Shown here: piece by piece, positions 1 to 7,300 of the stretch
Layout: each line of letters starts with the position of its first letter
Numbering within the stretch: position 1 is the stretch's first letter
Source of the DNA: an uncultured Afifella sp.
GTDB taxonomy: Bacteria; Pseudomonadota; Alphaproteobacteria; Rhizobiales; Afifellaceae
Assembly (NCBI GenBank): GCA_947259045.1
Contig: CAMYKZ010000005.1
Location: forward strand, 32,316-96,315
Direction: 5' to 3'
DNA length: 64,000 bases
Made by a program: the position numbers and the translations under genes
The notes under the pieces: generated by a model
What the model was told of the DNA's origin: nothing
The model's input: only the letters and a program-made list of their open reading frames with translations
The model's database searches: none

Positions 1-278
1 TGCTGCGCCTTTTCCGGGTTGGCGTTTTTCTGTTTTTCCAGCACCCCCTGGATACCGGCCAGCATGGTGATGTCGGCGCCGCCGGTGAAGTCCTTCTTTT
101 GGGAGGTAATCACGGCGCCCTTGATCGCCTCGTCGCCAACCACCTGATCGATGATCGCATCAAGTTCGTCCATCACTTCGGGGGTGATGACGTTCAGCGA
201 CCGATCGGCCATGTCCCATGTCACAACGGCAAAACCGTCCTTGCCGGTGACGACGTCGAAATTGTTGTAATCGCTCAT
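1..278 (-). CDS. 3-hydroxyacyl-CoA dehydrogenase / enoyl-CoA hydratase (FadJ/FadB-type), N-terminal part only
   Basis: The gene runs off the left edge, so only about 92 N-terminal residues are visible. They begin [15 protein letters not shown] and continue into a crotonase fold with the acyl-CoA-binding segment [13 protein letters not shown], which matches the enoyl-CoA hydratase half of the trifunctional fatty acid oxidation alpha subunit. The family performs hydration and NAD-linked dehydrogenation of fatty acyl-CoA in the cytoplasm. The start lies 9 bases after the thiolase stop on the same strand, as expected for an alpha/beta subunit operon. The dehydrogenase half lies outside the window and is inferred from the family and the neighbouring thiolase. 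A stand-alone enoyl-CoA hydratase is the alternative. Confidence 0.85.
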   Translation of the reverse strand, partial: MSDYNNFDVVTGKDGFAVVTWDMADRSLNVITPEVMDELDAIIDQVVGDEAIKGAVITSQKKDFTGGADITMLAGIQGVLEKQKNANPEKAQ

Positions 279-286
279 GATCAGCC

Positions 287-1495
287 TCAGACGCGTTCGA
301 TGATGGTTGCAGTGCCCATGCCGGCACCGATGCAAAGGGTGACGAGTGCGGTGTTCAGGTCGCGCCGTTCCAGTTCGTCCAGCACCGTGCCGAGGATCAT
401 CGCCCCGGTCGCGCCGAGCGGATGGCCCATGGCGATCGCACCGCCATTGACGTTGACCCTGTTATGGTCGAGATCGAAGGCCTGCATGTAGCGCAGCACC
501 ACGGAGGCAAATGCCTCGTTGATCTCAAACAGATCGATGTCGTCGACGGACATTTTCGCCTTTTTCAGCAGTTTCTCCGTCACATCGACCGGGCCGGTCA
601 GCATCAGTGCCGGATCTGAGCCGACATTGGCAAAGGCGCGGATCTTCGCCCGCGGCGTCAGGCCGGCGGCCTTGCCGCCACGCTTGTTGCCGATCAGGAC
701 CGCCGCCGCACCGTCGACGATGCCGGATGAATTGCCGGCATGGTGGACGTGATTAACCTTCTCGATCTCCGGATGGGCCTGGATACCGACATAATCGAAG
801 CCGCCCATCTCGCCCATCAGTTCAAAGGACGGATTGAGAGATGCCAGCGACTGCATATTGGTGTCTGCGCGCGGATGTTCGTCCTTGTCGAGGATCGTCA
901 GGCCGTTGATGTCCTTGACCGCGATCACCGAGTTTGCGAAGCGCTTGTCTTTCCAGGATTTCGCGGTCCGCTTCTGGCTTTCAACCGCATAGGCGTCGCA
1001 ATCGTCACGATTGAAACCGTATTTGGTGGCAATCAGATCGGCGGAAACGCCCTGAGGCATGAAATAGGAAGGGATTGCCACCTGCGGGTCGACCGGCCAG
1101 GCGCCGCCGGATGCGCCAATGCCGACCCGCGACATGCTCTCCACCCCGCCGGCAACAACGATATCATGGTTGCCGGATGCCACCTGGGCAGCGCCGAAAT
1201 TGACCGCGTCGAGGCCGGAAGCGCAAAACCGGTTGATCTGCACGCCCGGCACATGGTCGCCGAAATCGGCTGCAAACACGGCTGCACGCGCGACATCGCC
1301 GCCGGCCTCGCCGACCGGATCGACACAGCCAAGGATCACATCGTCCACGAGTTTCGTATCAAGCCCGTTGCGCTCGCGCACCGCTTCAAGGGCGGTTGCG
1401 GCAAGCCGCACGGTGGGAACCTCATGCAGGCTCCCGTCCTTCTTGCCGCGTCCGCGCGGCGTGCGCACATGATCATAAATAAAGGCGTCCGCCAT
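287..1495 (-). CDS. Acetyl-CoA C-acyltransferase (thiolase)
   Basis: A 402-residue thiolase of normal length. It cleaves 3-ketoacyl-CoA with CoA (or condenses two acetyl-CoA) in the last step of beta-oxidation. The nucleophilic cysteine is C91 in [11 protein letters not shown]; the second catalytic pair is H358 in [10 protein letters not shown] and C388 in LCIGAGMG. The start is supported by a GGAGG ribosome site 6 bases upstream. It lies directly upstream of the FadJ-type gene and downstream of an acyl-CoA dehydrogenase on the same strand, so three consecutive beta-oxidation steps are encoded together. Degradative thiolase is more likely than a biosynthetic PhaA-type enzyme because of this context. 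Confidence 0.95.
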   Translation of the reverse strand: MADAFIYDHVRTPRGRGKKDGSLHEVPTVRLAATALEAVRERNGLDTKLVDDVILGCVDPVGEAGGDVARAAVFAADFGDHVPGVQINRFCASGLDAVNFGAAQVASGNHDIVVAGGVESMSRVGIGASGGAWPVDPQVAIPSYFMPQGVSADLIATKYGFNRDDCDAYAVESQKRTAKSWKDKRFANSVIAVKDINGLTILDKDEHPRADTNMQSLASLNPSFELMGEMGGFDYVGIQAHPEIEKVNHVHHAGNSSGIVDGAAAVLIGNKRGGKAAGLTPRAKIRAFANVGSDPALMLTGPVDVTEKLLKKAKMSVDDIDLFEINEAFASVVLRYMQAFDLDHNRVNVNGGAIAMGHPLGATGAMILGTVLDELERRDLNTALVTLCIGAGMGTATIIERV

Positions 1496-1540
1496 GATGG
1501 CCTCCGTGTCATTGAAATTTATATCTGATATAGAGCAAAG

Positions 1541-1562
1541 GCCCGGTTATGTTCAGCCGGGC
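1541..1562 (-). terminator. Possible weak terminator or attenuator hairpin downstream of the acyl-CoA dehydrogenase
   Basis: GCCCGG (1541-1546) and CCGGGC (1557-1562) form a 6-bp stem around a 10-base loop, 17 bases after the acyl-CoA dehydrogenase stop. Read on the minus strand it is followed only by CTTTGCT, a poor T-tract, so it may attenuate rather than end transcription into the thiolase gene. Confidence 0.35.
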
Positions 1563-1579
1563 TGCATCATTATTTCGTG

Positions 1580-3373
1580 TCAGAACGATTCCGCCGGCAG
1601 GTCCATCAGCGTATCCGAACCGGACGATATCCGTGCAAGGTGCGCGGCCGTCTCCGGCATCACCCGCTCCATCCAGAACCGGCCCAGCGCCTTCTTCGTC
1701 TCAAAGAACTCGGTGCGGCTATCGCCGGCTGCAAGTTTCTCGTGCGCAACCTTGACCATTTGAGCCCACATATAACCCATCGCCACCAGACCGAACATGT
1801 GCATGTAGTCGGTCGATCCGGCACCGGCATTATCCGGCTTCGACATGGCGTTCTGCATGAACCACATGGTCGCCTGCTGCAGGTGATCAAGGCCATCCTC
1901 GAGCGGCGTCAGCCAGGGCTGCAGGTCTTCATTGTCGCCATTGTCTTTGATGAACTCGCCGACTTCGGCAAAAAACGCCATCACGGCCTTGCCGCCATCC
2001 TTGGGCAGTTTCCGGCCGACAAGGTCAAGCGCCTGGATGCCGTTGGCGCCCTCATAGATCATGGCGATGCGGGCATCGCGAACGAACTGCTCCATACCCC
2101 ACTCGGCAATGTAGCCATGGCCACCATAGATTTGCTGCGCATTGACGGTGTTTTCAAATCCCCTGTCGGTCAGCACGCCTTTGATCACCGGCGTCATCAG
2201 GCCCATGAAATCATCGGCCGTCTTGCGGTCGGCCTCGTCGTCTGACCGGTGGGCCACATCGCCTTTCAGCGCTGTCCACAGCACGAGCGCCCGGGCGGCT
2301 TCGTTGAAGGCGCGGATTTGCATCAACACCCGGCGGACATCGGGATGAACGATAATCGGATCGGCCTTGCCATCGGGATTCTTCGGTCCTGTCAGCGATC
2401 GTCCCTGCACCCGCTCACGCGCATAGACGGCAGCGTTCTGGTAGGCGACGTCCGATTGCGACAGGCCCTGAATGCCGACGCCAAGGCGGGCTTCGTTCAT
2501 CATCGTGAACATTGCCCGAAGGCCGCCATCTTCTTCGCCGACGAGCCATCCTGTCGCGCCGTCATAGTTCATGACGCAGGTGGAATTGCCGTGGATGCCC
2601 ATTTTTTCTTCGATCGAGCCGCACGAAACCGCGTTGCCGTCGCCCGGATTGCCGTCTGCGCCGGGCTTGAATTTCGGCACAACGAACAATGAAATGCCCT
2701 TTGTGCCCTCCGGCGCGCCCTCAATTCGGGCGAGCACGAGATGAATGATGTTCGATGTCAAATCGTGCTCGCCGGCTGAAATGAATATCTTCTGGCCGGT
2801 GACCGCATACGACCCGTCATCGTTCGGAACCGCTTTGGTCTTGATCAGGCCAAGATCTGTACCGCATTGCGGCTCGGTCAGGTTCATCGTGCCTGACCAT
2901 TCGCCGGAAATCATCTTTGGCAGGTATGTCTGCTTCTGTTCGTCGCTGCCATGCTGGCCAAGCGCTGCGATCGCGCCCTGGGTCAGGCCGGGATACATGC
3001 CCCAGGCCATGTTCGATGCGGAAACGAATTCACTCAGGATCGCCGCCAGCGTGTAGGGAAGGCCCTGGCCGCCATAGTCGGGGTCCGCAGCCAGCCCGAT
3101 CCAGCCGGCCTGGCTGTAAGTGTCATAGGCCTGCTTGAACCCGTCCGGCGTGGTCACGCTGCCGTCATCGAGGCGGGTGCAGCCCTGCCTGTCGCCGCTA
3201 TGATTAAGCGGCTGGACCACCTCTTCGCAGAACTTTGCCGCTTCGCCGAGGATCGCTTCGACCATATCCGGTGATGCATCGGAAAAACCGGTCAGGTTGG
3301 AATAGCGCTCATATCCGAGCACGTCGTTCAACAGGAACAGCACTTCATCGACAGGCGCCTTGTAAATCGGCAT
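1580..3373 (-). CDS. Acyl-CoA dehydrogenase of the long form with extra C-terminal domain
   Basis: A 597-residue FAD enzyme that introduces the first double bond of acyl-CoA. It is longer than the classic ~380-residue form and matches the group with an additional C-terminal acyl-CoA dehydrogenase-like domain. Visible marks are the N-terminal segment MPIYKAPVDEVLFLL, the FAD/substrate region MNLTEPQCGTDLGLI, and the likely catalytic base E441 in MIYEGANGIQ. The start has a GGAGG ribosome site. A perfect inverted repeat lies 22-36 bases upstream of the start, so the gene is probably controlled by the adjacent MerR regulator. Chain-length specificity cannot be told from sequence. Confidence 0.93.
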   Translation of the reverse strand: MPIYKAPVDEVLFLLNDVLGYERYSNLTGFSDASPDMVEAILGEAAKFCEEVVQPLNHSGDRQGCTRLDDGSVTTPDGFKQAYDTYSQAGWIGLAADPDYGGQGLPYTLAAILSEFVSASNMAWGMYPGLTQGAIAALGQHGSDEQKQTYLPKMISGEWSGTMNLTEPQCGTDLGLIKTKAVPNDDGSYAVTGQKIFISAGEHDLTSNIIHLVLARIEGAPEGTKGISLFVVPKFKPGADGNPGDGNAVSCGSIEEKMGIHGNSTCVMNYDGATGWLVGEEDGGLRAMFTMMNEARLGVGIQGLSQSDVAYQNAAVYARERVQGRSLTGPKNPDGKADPIIVHPDVRRVLMQIRAFNEAARALVLWTALKGDVAHRSDDEADRKTADDFMGLMTPVIKGVLTDRGFENTVNAQQIYGGHGYIAEWGMEQFVRDARIAMIYEGANGIQALDLVGRKLPKDGGKAVMAFFAEVGEFIKDNGDNEDLQPWLTPLEDGLDHLQQATMWFMQNAMSKPDNAGAGSTDYMHMFGLVAMGYMWAQMVKVAHEKLAAGDSRTEFFETKKALGRFWMERVMPETAAHLARISSGSDTLMDLPAESF

Positions 3374-3395
3374 AACGGCCTCCGGTAGTTTACTT

Positions 3396-3409
3396 TTACG
3401 TAAACGTAA
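3396..3409. promoter_or_regulatory. Palindromic operator TTACGT-AA-ACGTAA upstream of the acyl-CoA dehydrogenase
   Basis: Two perfect 6-bp half-sites (3396-3401 and 3404-3409) flank an AA spacer, just upstream of the acyl-CoA dehydrogenase start at 3373. The sequence closely resembles the motif I recall for LiuR-type MerR regulators of branched-chain and fatty acid catabolism. A MerR gene is the next gene upstream, so it is the likely ligand. Confidence 0.7.
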
Positions 3410-3513
3410 GTTTATTTTCTAGATATAAGACCGATCCCTGGTGTCGGCAAGTCAATTTTCTGGCGTGATAAATAAACGGTTTCTGGCCTTATCAAAAGCA
3501 GGTGCATCGCAAA

Positions 3514-3546
3514 CAAAAAACGGGCTCCGGTCAAGACCGAAACCCG
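3514..3546 (-). terminator. Rho-independent terminator after the MerR gene
   Basis: A GC-rich hairpin (arms about 3521-3532 and 3536-3546) is followed on the minus strand by six T residues (A-tract 3515-3520 on the plus strand). It lies about 30 bases after the MerR stop and separates this gene from the beta-oxidation promoter. Confidence 0.8.
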
Positions 3547-3577
3547 CTTTTGATCACCGAATTGGTAGGTTCAGGGA

Positions 3578-3967
3578 TCAGGAGGCAACTGCGGTCTGAG
3601 CTGTGCGCTCTTCAAGCATACCGGAGACGACATCCATTGTACGGGTCAATTCGTCTATCGCCTGCTCAATGTCGACCTTCTGCGATTTCAGCACGTCAAT
3701 CTGACTTTGGAAACGGTCAAGAGCAACTCGCAGTTGCGTTTCCTGGCCGTCTTTCAGGTCGTAAAGGTCCAGCATTTCCTTGATTTCGACCAGTGAGAAG
3801 CCGACTTTCTTGCCCATCAGGACAAGTTTGAGCCGCGCCCGGTCACGCCGGTTGTAAAGCCTTGTCATCCCTTGCCGTTTTGGGTTCAGCAGGCCCTTGT
3901 CTTCGTAAAAGCGCAGTGTGCGTAGTGTCACGCCGAATTCGCGCGAAAGATCGCCTATAGTGTACAT
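3578..3967 (-). CDS. MerR-family transcriptional regulator (LiuR/fatty-acid-catabolism type)
   Basis: A 129-residue cytoplasmic DNA-binding protein. The N-terminus MYTIGDLSREFGVTLRTLRF is the MerR winged helix-turn-helix, followed by the second helix pair around YNRRDRARLKLVLMGKKVGF. A long dimerisation helix occupies residues 75-120. There are no cysteines suited to metal or redox sensing, which fits the metabolite-responsive subgroup used for acyl-CoA and branched-chain degradation genes. It is transcribed toward the acyl-CoA dehydrogenase operon and ends with its own terminator. Palindromes with the same TTACGTAA core lie in front of the dehydrogenase and of this gene, which suggests control of both. 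The inducer is unknown. Confidence 0.9.
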   Translation of the reverse strand: MYTIGDLSREFGVTLRTLRFYEDKGLLNPKRQGMTRLYNRRDRARLKLVLMGKKVGFSLVEIKEMLDLYDLKDGQETQLRVALDRFQSQIDVLKSQKVDIEQAIDELTRTMDVVSGMLEERTAQTAVAS

Positions 3968-4352
3968 GATAATTTTTCCGTGGTTGTTCCGTTGTTATTG
4001 GGACTCTCTGGTCGCAATCGACGGTGGTTGCTCAAATCTGGCCACGAGCATTTCCCGTTTCAAACCCACCATATCAGCCAATGTGAACCATTCATGATTC
4101 AGCGGCGTTGGGCAAGGTGTTTGGCCATGATCCGTGCGTCAGGTAAGTGACGCTTACGTAAGTGTCAACCTTTGATTCAATAAACCAATATGGCAAAAAT
4201 GCGTTGCTCATATGCAAAAAGATAGGCGAACACGGAAGGCATTAACCTCATCTTTACCATAAATGCGATCTTCTCGGGGCTGAGTATAACTGCCGGAACA
4301 GATTATTAGGCGTGCTTCTGATAACGCCCGGTAATTGTCTTTAGGAGTCGCA
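3968..4352. other. Intergenic region between the merR gene and the PodJ-like gene
   Basis: A 385-base non-coding stretch. It holds the MerR operator at 4148-4167 and the promoter regions of both divergent genes. A ribosome site AGGAG (4343-4347) precedes the ATG at 4353. The part nearest the long gene is A+T-richer. No RNA gene or conserved ORF is seen. Confidence 0.6.
4148..4167. promoter_or_regulatory. 20-bp near-perfect palindrome, probable MerR autoregulatory operator
   Basis: The 20 bases at 4148-4167 read TGAC-G-CTTACGTAAG-T-GTCA and match their own reverse complement except at the positions flanking the core. It shares the TTACGTAA core with the site at 3396. On the minus strand it overlaps a TTGACA-like -35 (4164-4169) for the MerR gene, the usual position of a MerR operator. 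The site is 181-200 bases upstream of the MerR start, so a long leader would be needed. Confidence 0.6.
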
Positions 4353-7300
4353 ATGGCAGCCCGAACGTCTTGGAACCCGCGTACCGATCGAGCGCCAGAA
4401 TATCTGGACGACGATGCTTATGCATATGACCCGGCCTATGATGATGATCTTTTGAACCAGGGATTTGACGAATATGGCCGGCTGACCCGGCGCCGGCCTG
4501 CACGCGGTTATGATGATGCCCATGAACTGCGCCCGGATCCGCGCGGGCGCGACGATCTGCGGCGCGCCGTCGACAGTCTGGCACGGCAGGTTGAAGCCGC
4601 CACGCGTCAATCCGGCCGGCCCCGGTTGCCGGCGCCGCCCGCCGACCGTGTTTCGCCGCGTGCCCAGAACGTTACGCTGGAGGCTCTCGACCGGCTTGAG
4701 GCGCGGCTTGAGGCGCTGAACGAAAATGCTCAGGGCCGCGCCGCTCCGAACCCCGATGAACGGGCCAAGGTCGAAGCGACGATGGAGCGTCATTTCGCGG
4801 CGCTGGATCAGCGCATCGCCGCATTGCACGATCTTGCCCGCGGCAAGAATGTCGACGTGATCCGCGATGATCTGGTCACCCTTGGCGACCGCATCGATGG
4901 TCTGGCAACGAGCGGAAATTCGGTATCCGGCTCGATAGATCAGCTGCATGAACAGCTCGGCGAATTGCGTCACCGGCTTGAATCGGACGGCTGGACCGGC
5001 GCAAATGCGCTGACGTCGATGCAGGATCGGCTCGATCTGATCACCGACAAACTTTCACAGCTGGAACTCACCCCTTCTGCGCTTTCTGCCGTTGAGCGGG
5101 GTTACAGTCATATTCTTGAGCGCGTTTCACGCATCGAGCAGCTTGCCGGACAGAATGTCGTCGCAGATGATTTGTGGGACCGTCTGGATACATTCCGCGA
5201 CGAGATCGTTGCGACCCAGTCCAATGACGGCCTGTCATCGCTGGAAAGCCGGATTTCCGGACTTGCCGACAATATCGAAACCCTTGCCACCCAGCGTGGC
5301 CATGACCCGGCCATCGACCGGCTTGAAATGAAACTGGCCGATATGGCCCGGACAATCGGGATCATCCGCGATCGCCGGGATTTGCAGTCCGGTTCGATCG
5401 AGGCAAGGCTTGCCGATATTACCGCGCGCATCGACAAAGTCGGGCAGGATCGGGGCAGGATCGATTTCACGCCCGTAGAGCGGCAGATTGCGTCGCTGGC
5501 CGGCCGCATCGACCGGATTGGCGAGCAAAAACCGGACGTCGACCTGACCGGCTTGGAGCGCCAGTTTGCAGAACTGGGCGGCCGTATCGAGGAAATGTTG
5601 AGCAGGCCGGAGCCTGTCGCCGATGACCGGCCGGCATTCGACTCGATCGAGAACCGGTTGTCGGAGATGCAGTCCCGGCTGGAAGATGTGTTTGCTGCCT
5701 CAGACAGGCCGCAGATCGCCGATCCGTCTGAAGCCTTGACGAATGTCGACAAGCGGCTGGGAGAGCTGCATGCACGGCTCGACGACCTGACGCTGTCATC
5801 CGTTTCCGACCAGGCCGATCTGACCCCGATCGCAACGCGGCTGAATACGATCGATGACCGGCTGAATTCGATGGCGGACGATTCGCCGCCGTCCGGCCTC
5901 TCCGTCGACATTGCGATTCTGTCCGACAAGCTCAATCTGATTGACCAGCGGATGCGCGAGACCGAGCCGTCCAATCCCGATCTGCCGATTCTACTGGACC
6001 GTCTGGGTGCCATCGAACGCAACATCGAGACTGCCGGCAACAAGAGCGCTGACCTGGATCTTGGCCCGCTGGCCGATCAGCTCAATGCGCTTGATAAGCA
6101 TCTGCGCGAGCGGCAGCCAGCAGCCGAAGTGGATCTTCAGCCGGTCTCCGGACGGCTTGAATCGATTGAGGCCCGGCTCGAAGATCTGATGGCAAGCGCG
6201 CCGGCAGACACCAGGTCACTGACGGATCGGCTGGAAGCAATTGATCGCCGCTTCGACGAAATGCCGAAAGGCGCGCCCGATCTCTCGCCGCTGAACGAAC
6301 AGCTTGTCGCCATCGACAGGCAATTGCGTGGCCTGACAGTGACCGGTTCGGGCGCCGCTCTCGACTGGTCTCCCATTACCGAACGCCTCGATTCCATGGA
6401 CCGCAGGCTGGCCGACAATCAGCCCGGTGAGATGCCTGATCTGGCCGGCCTCCAGGAATCGCTGGCCGCCATCGATGAACGCCTTGACGGTCTTGCCGGC
6501 GGATCGCATTCATTTGCCGCAGCCGATATGCCGCTGCCGGATATGTCTGTTGTCACTGATCGCCTGCAGGCGATTGAGGAACGCATTTCGGGCCTTGCCG
6601 CGGGATCTTCGGAAACAACCGATATTTCACCAGTCACCGACCGCCTGCACGCCATCGAAAAGCGTTTGGCGGATATGCCTCTGGGCGGCGCCCATGGCGG
6701 ATCCGAAAACGATCGCCTTGTGCCGTTGCTGGAGACGTTTGAAGCCGCGCTGCGCAAAATCAGCACACATGACGACATTTCAGCATTGACTGAAAAAGTG
6801 ACCGGCCTGCACACAGTGCTCGACGGTGCCGGTGACAGTTCAGCCCTCGATGAGATGGCGGATCTGCGCAACGATATCACCTATCTGCGGCGTGAACTGC
6901 GGTCCATGCCGATGATGGCGGAATCTGAGGACGGCGCCGGTTTGGGAACAATCCTGGCCGATATCAAGGACCGTCTTGACCGTCTGCCTGAAGATCAGCC
7001 GGTCACTTTCCGTGATCTTGAGGATCAGATCGGCCGGGTTGTCCGCACGATCGAAACCGGCGATGCCGACGGTGGCGCTCTTGCACAAATGCAGGCAAGC
7101 CTTGCGGTGATCGAGAGCAGGCTGGAAAGCGGCAATCCGATGGCGATGCAGCAGGCTCTTGCCGATCTGCCTGAAGATCAGGCGGGCGAGGGTGCTGCGG
7201 CAATTGTTGCCGTTGCAGCTTCGATTGAGAGCAGCATCAGCGAACTGAGACAGGCGACAGCCGCGTCTGATGAAGATACCCGCCATGCGCTGGATTCGCT

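Noticed and set aside
4335..4352. TTG start for the PodJ-like gene
   Set aside because: The ATG at 4353 has an AGGAG site at the right distance, and the TTG has none.
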